Part shown: one piece after another, positions 15,860-24,193 of the stretch
Layout of the letters: each line of letters begins with the position of its first letter
Position numbering within the stretch: position 1 is the first letter of the stretch
From: a bacterium
Lineage (GTDB): Bacteria; Patescibacteriota; Microgenomatia; UBA12405
Assembly: GCA_021817905.1 (NCBI GenBank)
Contig: JAKAFM010000009.1
Span: 1 to 40,180 of the forward strand
DNA length: 40,180 nucleotides
Direction of reading: 5' to 3'
Translations under genes and position numbers: made by a program
Notes under the pieces: model-generated
Database searches by the model: none
Told to the model about the DNA's origin: nothing
What the model saw: only the letters and a program-made list of their open reading frames with translations

Positions 15860-16942
15860 TTATAGCTCTATTTTCTTAATTTGCTCAAGACGGGCGGCTA
15901 AAACTGCTGGAGTTAATAATTTGTCTGGTTTATAAAGGGCTTTGGCGGCCGATTGAGGGCGGGCTGAATATTTAAAGCGATGAATTTTGGTAAAACCAAC
16001 CCGTTGACAGATTTTGAGTGTATCTTGAAAATCAGATTCAGTTTCACCAGGAAAGCCAACGATAATGTCAGTGCCGTAGTGGAGATTAACAGGAATTTCT
16101 TTTAGTTTGCCATACATTTCAAGAATTTTTGGCTGATCGTAGGGACGGTTCATTTTTTTAAGAATTTTTGTAGAGCCTGATTGAAGTGGAATGTGTAAAA
16201 ATAGCGATAGTCGATGGGAATATTTGGAGAGTAAATTAATAAATTTATTATCTACACAATTGACGGGAATCGAGCCGTAACTAATAAGTTTAATATTAGT
16301 TTTAGTGAGGAGTATTTCGACGAGATTGGAAAATCCTGGTTCATATTGTTCCAGATTAACGCCGGTAATAATGATTTCTTCATACCCATTTTTTATGGCT
16401 TGGGTGGCGGTAGCAAGGGCATCATCTAAGGAAAGTGACCATAAATATGGCCGACGGTATGGGACAATACAATACGTACACATTTGACTGCAGCCTGATT
16501 GAACTTTGAGTAAGAAACGCTTAGTATGGCTAAACTTATCTTCGATTTGGGGAGTATAGGCACAGCGGAGATCTTTGAGTAGCTCTTCTTTGGATTTATT
16601 GTTAATGGTAATAATATTTTCTAATCCATCAACTTTTTGTAAGGTGGCACAGCCGGTGGCAATAATTTTGGCACCAGGATATTGTCGGTGAAGGGTGCGA
16701 ATGCGGCTTAGTGACTCAATATCAGCTTTTTTGGTGACACTACAAGTATTGATAAGAATAACATCGGGAGTAACTTCCCCTTTCAATCCTTGAGAAAGTG
16801 GTGAAAAACCTTGTTCAAGAAAAACTTGTGAAAGTTGATTGAGTTCGGCGGCATTAACTCGGCAACCAAAATTAATGCTCATAAATTTCTTATCAGGAGT
16901 GGTGACTTGGTCTATTACCTGTTCAAGAATGTTAGTTTTCAT
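15860..16942 (-). CDS. Radical SAM tRNA methylthiotransferase (MtaB/MiaB family), apparently lacking TRAM domain
   Basis: FGCRVNAAELNQL, LINTCSVTKKAD, QSGCSQMCTYCIVPYRRP, LHIPLQSGSTKILKKMNRPY, GTDIIVGFPGETESDF. Confidence 0.9.
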   Translation of the reverse strand: MKTNILEQVIDQVTTPDKKFMSINFGCRVNAAELNQLSQVFLEQGFSPLSQGLKGEVTPDVILINTCSVTKKADIESLSRIRTLHRQYPGAKIIATGCATLQKVDGLENIITINNKSKEELLKDLRCAYTPQIEDKFSHTKRFLLKVQSGCSQMCTYCIVPYRRPYLWSLSLDDALATATQAIKNGYEEIIITGVNLEQYEPGFSNLVEILLTKTNIKLISYGSIPVNCVDNKFINLLSKYSHRLSLFLHIPLQSGSTKILKKMNRPYDQPKILEMYGKLKEIPVNLHYGTDIIVGFPGETESDFQDTLKICQRVGFTKIHRFKYSARPQSAAKALYKPDKLLTPAVLAARLEQIKKIEL

Positions 16943-18038
16943 GGTGGTAGTGGGCTTGTAATTTCTCCATAAGTAAGGAATAAAAACGGAGATTATGAAT
17001 GGTGGCGAGTCGACCCGCGGTCATATCCCCTATTCTGAATAAATGGGCCAAATATGAACGCGAATATTTTTTACATAATAGGCAGTCACAAGCGGTTGAA
17101 ACCGGTTGTTGGTCACGGTAATATTTTTCTTTATCGGGAACGTAATAGCTGTAAAAGTTATCGGCAAAGACGTCGATTTCGTCGATTGATTTGGCATTAA
17201 AAGTATAAAGGCGTTTGTGACGGGCATCTCGGGTGGGTAGAACGCAATCAAAAATGGTCCAGCCAAGTTGGTAGCATTTAACAATTTCATCTGGTTTGCC
17301 GACTCCTAGGCCATAAAGAAGGTAATCTTTGGGACAGTTATTGGCAATAACTTTGGGGATGTCAAAGTTGAAACTACCTTCTTTTCCGCTCATTGGCCAA
17401 CCACCATACCCAAGTCCGTCAAAACCAATTTCAACTAATCTTTGAGTACATTCTTGTCTTAGGTCCAGATATGGACCACCTTGGACAACCCCTAAGAGAT
17501 ATGGTTTTTTATCCCCTTCCAGATGTTTTTCGAGACATAATTTTTCAAATTCAGCTTTACAAACTTTGGCCCAAAGAATTGTTCTTTCGACTGTTTCCCG
17601 GGCCTGATTCTTGTCGGCATCAAGGTCAGTAAAATCGTCGAGAACAACAACCATATCACTTTTGATGGTTAATTGAAGCTTGATTGACATAACAGGCGTA
17701 AAAACAATTTTTCCTTTTCCAGCTTCTTTAAAGGTGACACCTTTGTCGGTAATGGCGTTTTTTCCGCCGCCATTCTTGGCAATTGACATGACCTGAAAAC
17801 CGCCAGAATCTGAGATAACCCCACCATCCCAATTCATAAAAGGGCGTATACCTCCATGACTTTTGATGACGTCAGCGCCGGGTGTAGTATAGAGGTGGTA
17901 GGTATTGACCAAAATGCCGGGGGTCTTGGTATTTTTGATATCGTCTGAATCTAATGTTTTAAGGACGGCTCGGGTAGCATCGGGAAAAAAAACCGGAAGT
18001 GGAATGGAGTTACCGGTGACAGTTTTGAAAAATTTCAT
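16932..18038 (-). CDS. tgt: tRNA-guanine transglycosylase (TGT)
   Basis: VNTYHLYTTPGADVIKSHGG, SDSGGFQVMSIA, FDCVLPTRDARH, Zn site CDCLLCKK...H. Confidence 0.93.
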   Translation of the reverse strand: MKFFKTVTGNSIPLPVFFPDATRAVLKTLDSDDIKNTKTPGILVNTYHLYTTPGADVIKSHGGIRPFMNWDGGVISDSGGFQVMSIAKNGGGKNAITDKGVTFKEAGKGKIVFTPVMSIKLQLTIKSDMVVVLDDFTDLDADKNQARETVERTILWAKVCKAEFEKLCLEKHLEGDKKPYLLGVVQGGPYLDLRQECTQRLVEIGFDGLGYGGWPMSGKEGSFNFDIPKVIANNCPKDYLLYGLGVGKPDEIVKCYQLGWTIFDCVLPTRDARHKRLYTFNAKSIDEIDVFADNFYSYYVPDKEKYYRDQQPVSTACDCLLCKKYSRSYLAHLFRIGDMTAGRLATIHNLRFYSLLMEKLQAHYHHEN

Positions 18039-18310
18039 CGTGGAAAAGTTATATAAAAACGAGTGATACCATTAGTTATTGTTATTTCAGGAATTTTTCC
18101 ATCACTATCGAGTTGAATGGTACCAATTCTTGTTGGGTAATCCGATGGAGTAAGCATGTTTTTTTTATCAGGTTTATAGACTCTCGTCTGAAGAATTTTC
18201 TTACCTTTAGGATCCTCGACGGTTTTGAATGGACGATGAAATGTTAGTTTTGCTATGTCAAGAGTTTTTTCAACCTCGGCAATAATTACTTCTTGTGCTA
18301 GTATTGGCAT
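18035..18310 (-). CDS. Hypothetical protein, translationally coupled to tgt
   Basis: 91 aa ORF, 4-nt overlap with tgt. Confidence 0.55.
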   Translation of the reverse strand: MPILAQEVIIAEVEKTLDIAKLTFHRPFKTVEDPKGKKILQTRVYKPDKKNMLTPSDYPTRIGTIQLDSDGKIPEITITNGITRFYITFPR

Positions 18311-18355
18311 ATTTGTTTAAATAATATCGTATTATATCAGCCAATTGTTTTGCGT

Positions 18356-18438
18356 TATAATACAACAGCTTGCCGCTCTAGGTTCAACCCAACATGAGCT
18401 TGTGTTGCGTGAGGCTTGAAATCTGGTTCTTTTACATT
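18356..18438 (+). promoter_or_regulatory. tRNA-Leu(UAA) promoter (TATAAT) and ~70-nt structured leader
   Basis: TATAATACAACAGCTTGCCGCTCTAGGTTCAACCCAACATGAGCTTGTGTTG...; shares TATAAT-N19-GGTTCAACC with 25221-25254. Confidence 0.45.
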
Positions 18439-18523
18439 GCCGCTGTGGTGAAATTGGTATACACGCAAGACTTAAAATCTTGTGGTCTCAAAAACCGTGT
18501 GGGTTCGATTCCCGCCAGCGGCA
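18439..18523 (+). tRNA. tRNA-Leu(UAA)
   Basis: Class II; GCCGCTG...CAAGA CTTAAAA TCTTG...TTCGATT...CAGCGGC A, followed by CCA. Confidence 0.94.
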
Positions 18524-18558
18524 CCATCAAAGCCACGTGTTTGGTAGAATTAAGTCTT

Positions 18559-18632
18559 CGGGGATTGGCGCAATTGGCTAGCGCGCACGGTTTGGGACCG
18601 TGAGGTTGCTGGTTCGAATCCAGTATCCCCGA
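18559..18632 (+). tRNA. tRNA-Pro(UGG)
   Basis: CGGGGAT...CACGG TTTGGGA CCGTG...TTCGAAT...ATCCCCG A. Confidence 0.94.
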
Positions 18633-18661
18633 CTTTGGTAGAATTAGTTACTTTAAAAATT

Positions 18662-18732
18662 GCGGGCGTAGTTTACCGGTAAAATGACTCCCTTCCAAGG
18701 AGTAGTAGTCGGTTCAATTCCGATCGCCCGCT
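18662..18732 (+). tRNA. tRNA-Gly(UCC)
   Basis: GCGGGCG...ACTCC CTTCCAA GGAGT...TTCAATT...CGCCCGC T. Confidence 0.92.
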
Positions 18733-18736
18733 CAAA

Positions 18737-19219
18737 TTAAGGAGTTAATGGAGTTGCACTGGGGCTGGCGGTTGGTGAAGCAAATAAATATTTAACAGGT
18801 GTGGGAGTGGTGATAATTTTAAGGGGAACGGCGACTTTAGGTTTAAGTTGAGGAATGGTGTATTTTAACGAAAATATTCCGAGAATAAGAAGGATCAGAA
18901 AAATCATGAGGATAATCAGGTTTCGTAGACTATTGTCTGGCTTTGAAAGGATTTGGGTTGAAGAGACACTATTTTGTGGTGCTGGTGCTGGTGCTGGTGC
19001 TGGTGCTGGTGCTGGTGCTGGTGCTGGTGCTGGTGCTGGTGCTGGTGCTGGTGCTGGTGCTGGTGCTGGTGCTGGTGAAAAGCCGGTTTTGCTGATGGCC
19101 AAGTTAAGCTCATCGGTTGAAAACCCAAGTTCGGAGGATAAAAGCGTCAAGTCGGAGAGAGTGATTGTCGGTTTTGATTTAATTAGGTCAATAATTTTTT
19201 GAACATTATTGTTGTTCAT
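18737..19219 (-). CDS. Membrane protein with (Ala-Pro)n linker
   Basis: 160 aa; N-terminal helical domain, long AP repeat, TM LIILMIFLILLILGIFSL, Thr/Pro-rich tail. Confidence 0.7.
   Translation of the reverse strand: MNNNNVQKIIDLIKSKPTITLSDLTLLSSELGFSTDELNLAISKTGFSPAPAPAPAPAPAPAPAPAPAPAPAPAPAPAPAPQNSVSSTQILSKPDNSLRNLIILMIFLILLILGIFSLKYTIPQLKPKVAVPLKIITTPTPVKYLFASPTASPSATPLTP
18978..19077. repeat. Hexanucleotide microsatellite (GGTGCT)n, ~16.7 copies
   Basis: 100 bp of uninterrupted GGTGCT units, coding for (AP)n on the minus strand. Confidence 0.97.
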
Positions 19220-19277
19220 ACTCTAACAATACAGAGAGAACTATATTTTTTCAATAATGAGGTAAAATACAGGTAAA

Positions 19278-19359
19278 GCCGCGGTGGTGAAATTGGTATA
19301 CACGTACGTCTCAGAAGCGTATGCCGAAAGGTGTGGAGGTTCGAGTCCTCTCCGCGGCA
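19278..19359 (+). tRNA. tRNA-Leu(CAG)
   Basis: Class II; GCCGCGG...TACGT CTCAGAA GCGTA...TTCGAGT...CCGCGGC A. Confidence 0.92.
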
Positions 19360-19455
19360 CGAATTTGATAAATTAAGATAGCTGAAAAGAAGCTGTTAAT
19401 TTTCAAATTCTTTATGTTAGTATTAGTTGAGAATTAGTTATTATTTTTCTCTTTT

Positions 19456-19779
19456 ATGGCAGACAAAAAAACGCAAACTCAGAATAGTAATAATGCAATG
19501 GCTTTGTTATCGTATCTTGGTATTTTATTTATTATCCCGATGTTAACGTCGAAGGATGATCCTTTTGTTAAATTTCATATTAAGCAGGGATTAGTCCTAT
19601 TTATTTTTGAATTAGTATTGATGTTCGTTAATGTTATCCCTATCTTGGGACAATTAGTGTGGCTAGTGGGAATGATTACATCACTAGTTTTGGCAATTAC
19701 TGGTATCATGAACGCCTTGGCGGGAACTCAAAAAGAGCTTCCTCTGATTGGAAAATATGCTGCCAAGTTTAATTTCTAA
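19456..19779 (+). CDS. DUF4870/Tic20-like membrane protein
   Basis: NNAMALLSYLGILFIIPMLTSKDDPFVKFHIKQGLVLFIFELVLMFVNVIPILG. Confidence 0.65.
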   Translation: MADKKTQTQNSNNAMALLSYLGILFIIPMLTSKDDPFVKFHIKQGLVLFIFELVLMFVNVIPILGQLVWLVGMITSLVLAITGIMNALAGTQKELPLIGKYAAKFNF

Positions 19780-19827
19780 CTGGAACTAGAGTAACCACTG
19801 GTTTTGTTGCTATAATACGATCGTTTA

Positions 19828-19900
19828 GCCGAAGTAGCCAAGATGGTCACGGCACTGGTCTGAAAAACCTGGGATGTTGGTTCGAGTCCAACCTTCGGCA
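19828..19900 (+). tRNA. tRNA-Phe(GAA)
   Basis: GCCGAAG...CTGGT CTGAAAA ACCTG...TTCGAGT...CTTCGGC A; TATAAT at 19811-19816. Confidence 0.9.
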
Positions 19901-19914
19901 CTTGTATTGTTATA

Positions 19915-20394
19915 TTGTTGTGGTATTTTTTAGTGCATAAAATATCTTTGTTACATGGTATTGTTTGTGGAGTTTCAATTTTGTTGATTGGTTTACAGAT
20001 TGCTTTAAGACCACGGGCCCCCCTCTTTTTCCAATCAAAGATCGCAGTAATAGAAGAGCAGCGGCGGATGAATGATTATCCGACCTATTTGTATCGTCTG
20101 GCGCATATTATTGAAGAGCGACCGGAAAGTAGAATACTTAGGCAAATTAAACACAATTTTTTTCTTCTTTTTGATTTGAGTCATTCGATTGATTACGCAT
20201 TAATTTTTACGTTGATTGGATTTTTTGAGCTAATAAAAACAAGAAGCTTTGGTGTTATGGGGATTAGTCTATTGTTACCTGTTATTGTTTTAACTATTTT
20301 AGGAACCGATCAGCCAAGAGGAAATTTCTGTCTTTATCCATTTATAGCTTTGTCTACCTATTATGGGGTGGTGGCAGTGGTTAAGAAAAAATAG
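19915..20394 (+). CDS. Hypothetical membrane protein
   Basis: 159 aa with several hydrophobic segments; overlaps start of next ORF. Confidence 0.5.
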   Translation: MLWYFLVHKISLLHGIVCGVSILLIGLQIALRPRAPLFFQSKIAVIEEQRRMNDYPTYLYRLAHIIEERPESRILRQIKHNFFLLFDLSHSIDYALIFTLIGFFELIKTRSFGVMGISLLLPVIVLTILGTDQPRGNFCLYPFIALSTYYGVVAVVKKK

Positions 20395-21892
20395 CTTGCT
20401 CTTACTAATATTGTTAGTAGGTTTGATACTTTATGGGTATAGATTGGGGTTGGTGCCGGCTGGAGTGTATAGTGATGAAGCGGTGGTTGGATATAATGCT
20501 TACTCGATTTTAATGACGGGTAGGGATGAATATGGAAAATTGTTTCCGGTTTATTTTAAATTTTTCGGGACTTTTACTCCGGGATTATTTGTATATGTTC
20601 AAGCGTTGGTAATAAGATTGTTGGGTTTATCGGTATTTTCAATACGAATTATTTCGATTGTTTCGATGGTAGTTATAGCAGGATTATTGGCGTGGTTTGT
20701 TTATGGCACCAAGTTGGTGAAATTATCATTGGTACGTGAGTTGGCAGCTTTATTACTTTTGATATCCCCATGGGCGTTTCTTCAAGGGAGAGTAGGTTAT
20801 GAGACCACGTTTGCTTTAATGCTTTTAGTGTTGGGGATTGTGTTATATCGCAAGCCACTATGGTCCTTTTTATTTCTTTCGTTGTCGACTTATGCCGGAT
20901 TTACGGAAAGGTATTTGGCAGCGATGATAGGTGTTTTAATTATTGGGATTTTTTATCGAGAGAAAAATAAGTGGAAAGCATTGTTGATGCCAACCGGTGT
21001 TGCATTGTTTGTCCAAATACCAAATTTTATTTTGATGTTTACTCCTGCTTTTTGGGTAAAAGATAGTAGTTATACTGTGAATTTTTTTGGTCAATACCTG
21101 TCGTATTTTTCCCCAGCGAATTTGTTTTATCGCTCTGATTATCAATTACAACGTTCGATTCCAGAGTTGGCGGTTTTTTATGGATGGATGTTTGTTCCTT
21201 GGATTGTAGGGTTATATTGCTTATGGCAGAGACGACGTTTGCCAATTTACCAATTTATTATTGGTTTATTGCTCCTGTCCCCTTTACCAGCGGCATTGGG
21301 AAATGTTAATTATTCAACTCAACGAGCGTTGCCTTTATTGTTTCCGTCAATGGTGATCATTATAGTTGGGATCGAAAAAATAATAACGGTGGTAAAAAGG
21401 TTCTATTTGTTGCCGTTAGGGGTGATTGTACTTATCTATTCACTGATTATGCTCTACCGGTCTTATTTTATTATTTTACCGGCACAACGAGCACGAGCGT
21501 GGGATTATGGATATGAGTCATTGGCCTTATTTATTAAGCAACATCCTCAGACTAAGTTTGTGATTGATAATGGCCGAAGCGTTCCTTATATTGAGCTGCT
21601 ATTTTTTTTAAAGTATCCACCAAAGCGTTATCAGGCAGATAATCCACCTGTGCACCAGTATTATTCTAATTTGAGTTTTTCGGGAAATAGTATGATTGGA
21701 AATGCAGTGGTACGATCAATTATTTGGAGGGAGGATTTATGTAAAAATGTGGTATTGGTAGGCGATCCATTGGCAATTTCCGATGGTCAGGTACAAGAAC
21801 ATCATTTAGCAAAAGTATGGGATGTTAGGGATCCTGAAGGAACGGTTTTGTTGCGGGCGTTTCAGACAACGCAATGGCAAAGGTGCCAATAG
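20363..21892 (+). CDS. Membrane glycosyltransferase (GT-C, ArnT/PMT-like)
   Basis: Multi-TM; GLVPAGVYSDEAVVGYNAYSILMTGRDEYGKLFPVYFKFFGTFTPGLFVY. Confidence 0.75.
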   Translation: MGWWQWLRKNSLLLLILLVGLILYGYRLGLVPAGVYSDEAVVGYNAYSILMTGRDEYGKLFPVYFKFFGTFTPGLFVYVQALVIRLLGLSVFSIRIISIVSMVVIAGLLAWFVYGTKLVKLSLVRELAALLLLISPWAFLQGRVGYETTFALMLLVLGIVLYRKPLWSFLFLSLSTYAGFTERYLAAMIGVLIIGIFYREKNKWKALLMPTGVALFVQIPNFILMFTPAFWVKDSSYTVNFFGQYLSYFSPANLFYRSDYQLQRSIPELAVFYGWMFVPWIVGLYCLWQRRRLPIYQFIIGLLLLSPLPAALGNVNYSTQRALPLLFPSMVIIIVGIEKIITVVKRFYLLPLGVIVLIYSLIMLYRSYFIILPAQRARAWDYGYESLALFIKQHPQTKFVIDNGRSVPYIELLFFLKYPPKRYQADNPPVHQYYSNLSFSGNSMIGNAVVRSIIWREDLCKNVVLVGDPLAISDGQVQEHHLAKVWDVRDPEGTVLLRAFQTTQWQRCQ

Positions 21893-21950
21893 TAAGGTAC
21901 TACTAAGAAATTGGAAATTGGGTGGGTTGTTGGTACAATAACAGTGTTTC

Positions 21951-22024
21951 GCGAGAGTAGTTCAGTTGGCTAGAACGTCTCCTTGCCAAGGAGAAGGTCG
22001 AGGGTTCGAGTCCCTTCTCTCGCT
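21951..22024 (+). tRNA. tRNA-Gly(GCC)
   Basis: GCGAGAG...TCTCC TTGCCAA GGAGA...TTCGAGT...CTCTCGC T, followed by CCA. Confidence 0.93.
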
Positions 22025-22029
22025 CCAGA

Positions 22030-22425
22030 CTAGTGAATAACTGTTTTAGCTATATGTTCCTTCATCATACACATGTTCATAACTATTGTTAGACCGTGCT
22101 GTTCACTGTAGGCTTTGGCTTGAGGGGAACCAACTCCTTCTTGTAACCAAATTAGTGGTTTACGCCCGCTTTTGACGACGTCCTCTAGGATGGGGATAAC
22201 CTGATCAGGTCTCCGGAAAATATCGACAATGTCAATTACAATGTTGGAAGGGATATTGAGGATCGATGGATATGATTTAAGACCGAAGACCTCGGTAATC
22301 ATTGGATTGACGGGGATAATGGTGAATCCGTGATTTTTTAAATAGAGGCCAACCTCATAACTTGGTCGGTTGGGTTTGTCTGATAGTCCAACGATGGCTA
22401 CTGTTTGATTAGGTGTTGTTGTCAT
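22030..22425 (-). CDS. CoA-binding domain protein (YccU-like)
   Basis: TVAIVGLSDKPNRPSYEVGLYLKNHGFTIIPVNPMITEVFGLKSYPSI; WLQEGVGSPQAKAYSEQHGLTIVMNMCMMKEH. Confidence 0.88.
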   Translation of the reverse strand: MTTTPNQTVAIVGLSDKPNRPSYEVGLYLKNHGFTIIPVNPMITEVFGLKSYPSILNIPSNIVIDIVDIFRRPDQVIPILEDVVKSGRKPLIWLQEGVGSPQAKAYSEQHGLTIVMNMCMMKEHIAKTVIH

Positions 22426-22436
22426 AAGTTAGTATA

Positions 22437-22470
22437 CTAAAAACCCCTTATAATGAGGGGTTTTTAGTAT
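22437..22470. terminator. Bidirectional intrinsic terminator
   Basis: CTAAAAACCCCTTATAATGAGGGGTTTTTAG. Confidence 0.85.
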
Positions 22471-22486
22471 GTTTGATGATGGTTAT

Positions 22487-22828
22487 TTATCTATTCATTC
22501 CACCACACCCTTGTCCTAGGCCATATTTGGCTCTAAAGGCATCAAGTAAGGAGTCGTCACCATTTTGGGCAGCAAGCTGGGCAGCAGCAAATTCTTTAAA
22601 ATTTGAAGCGTTAACGAAACGGGTAGCTCCGCGACCGTTCATATTGGCTACCCATGATTGGTAGTCGTTGTTTTGAAAGGCGGTGGTATTGGTTGTGTGC
22701 CGAGCTTCGGTGTAGTTGGGCCCGCGGACGGTGGCGTCGCCACGATAGGCTAAAACAGGCGTAATTGATTTGGTAGCCAATAAGCCAAGAGCAAGAGCAG
22801 CAACCCCTAAGATGATTTGAGTATTCAT
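22487..22828 (-). CDS. Small exported hypothetical protein
   Basis: 113 aa; signal-peptide-like MNTQIILGVAALALGLLATKSITPVLA; C-terminus GQGCGGMNR. Confidence 0.55.
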   Translation of the reverse strand: MNTQIILGVAALALGLLATKSITPVLAYRGDATVRGPNYTEARHTTNTTAFQNNDYQSWVANMNGRGATRFVNASNFKEFAAAQLAAQNGDDSLLDAFRAKYGLGQGCGGMNR

Positions 22829-22884
22829 ATATTTATTTAAAACTAATAATAATTTGACTGGCGCAGTCTATTAGTAATACAAGG

Positions 22885-23571
22885 TTAGCGGCCGTTTTCT
22901 TTCATCATGTTTTGTCTCATCATGCCGTTCCAAGGTCTAATTTCATTAGTTTCAAAGCTGTTTTCTCCGGTTTGGTTGCCTATTAATTTTACCGTTTCAC
23001 CGATAATTACTTGGACTTGACCTCTGAGTATGGAATTTGTACTGGTAATTAACCAATTCTTGCCGTTAAAATCCTTTATTTCGAAGTGATCTGTATCAAT
23101 AATAACGGTTATTTCCCCGGACAAGTAACCTTGGTCTGGATTGTTCCAGATCATCATTTTCATAGGAACCATCTGACGATAGTAAGGTATGTTTGACTCA
23201 AGATTACGATCAATTTTACTACCAACTCCGGCTTTAAAAAGAATACCACCAACTAGTAGTCCAATGGCTGTAATTGTGGTGATTACATGCCATTTTTGCA
23301 GTCGATACGCTTTTTTTGTTTTTTCAAAAAGAATAAATGCTAGGATAAGAAAAATTAAAGCTATAAATAGCCAAAAATACGGGGTAATAATATTATCAAT
23401 CAGCCCAAACCAGGAAACACTCATATCCAAAATAAACAAAGTTATACAAATAATAATTCCAAGCCAAAGTCCGCCGTTTTTGACCATGAATTCCCACTTG
23501 GGAATAGGCTTGAGGTGGTTAGTATTGATAACTTTTAGCGCATTGTCGCTAATACTTTTTTTCTTTTTCAT
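22885..23571 (-). CDS. Three-TM membrane protein, candidate partner of the adjacent ECF sigma factor
   Basis: Probable start MKKKKSISDNALKV at 23571, overlapping the sigma factor 3' end; TM segments plus extracytoplasmic beta-rich domain. Confidence 0.65.
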   Translation of the reverse strand: MKKKKSISDNALKVINTNHLKPIPKWEFMVKNGGLWLGIIICITLFILDMSVSWFGLIDNIITPYFWLFIALIFLILAFILFEKTKKAYRLQKWHVITTITAIGLLVGGILFKAGVGSKIDRNLESNIPYYRQMVPMKMMIWNNPDQGYLSGEITVIIDTDHFEIKDFNGKNWLITSTNSILRGQVQVIIGETVKLIGNQTGENSFETNEIRPWNGMMRQNMMKENGR

Positions 23572-24127
23572 ATATTTCCTTAAATTGTATCTTTGCTCGT
23601 GAGAGGAGTGTGGCCACTGTTCCCATCGGCTTTTGTAAAATATCACTAATTTCGATATAGTCCTTGTCTTCAAAAAACTTTAGCATTAAGACTTCTTTAT
23701 AGTCCGGTTTCAGTTTGTTGAGGATTGTTTTGACGTAATCATTAAAATGAAGTTTAATGGTGTCCTTTTCGATATCGGTTTTATCGGTTAGCCAATCAAC
23801 AAATTCATCGTCATTTTCATTAAAGTTTATTTTTAAATTTTGTTTATTTTTCTTTAGAAAATTGATAGTTTGGTTATGGACAATCCGATATAGCCAGCTA
23901 CTAAATTTTAACTCGCAATCGCAGTCATTAAGGTGCTGGTAAGCGCTGATGAATGAATCCTGAACGATATCGGAAATATCATCGTCTGACAGGTAAGTAA
24001 ATCGATGAACATAATTGGCTAGCTTATGCTCATATCGTTTCATAAGGCAGTAGAAATACTGACTGTCGTGCAGTGCAAGGTTGACCAATTCCTTATCGTC
24101 TAAATTTTGGCAGTTTTGATCGATCAT
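23549..24127 (-). CDS. ECF-type RNA polymerase sigma factor
   Basis: sigma2 DDDISDIVQDSFISAYQHLNDCDCELKFSSWLYRIVHNQTINFLKK; sigma4 LKPDYKEVLMLKFFEDKDYIEISDILQKPMGTVATLLSRAK. Confidence 0.9.
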   Translation of the reverse strand: MIDQNCQNLDDKELVNLALHDSQYFYCLMKRYEHKLANYVHRFTYLSDDDISDIVQDSFISAYQHLNDCDCELKFSSWLYRIVHNQTINFLKKNKQNLKINFNENDDEFVDWLTDKTDIEKDTIKLHFNDYVKTILNKLKPDYKEVLMLKFFEDKDYIEISDILQKPMGTVATLLSRAKIQFKEIYEKEKKY

Positions 24128-24193
24128 AGCTTACTTAGTATATATACAATTATCCTAGTTTTTTTCTTTCACCTAAAAGAGGGCATATTAGGG

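Noticed and set aside
18394-18603. 69-aa ORF
   Set aside because: Runs through tRNA-Leu(UAA) and into tRNA-Pro; the tRNA calls are much stronger.
18916-19128. Minus-strand ORF with (QH)n repeat
   Set aside because: Alternate frame of the same microsatellite, with no plausible domain.
18855-19202. Plus-strand ORF with (GA)n repeat
   Set aside because: Antisense to the AP-repeat membrane protein; openness results from the hexanucleotide repeat.
23189-23602. 137-aa plus-strand ORF
   Set aside because: Antisense to the sigma-linked membrane protein; its hydrophobic runs mirror the TM-coding strand.
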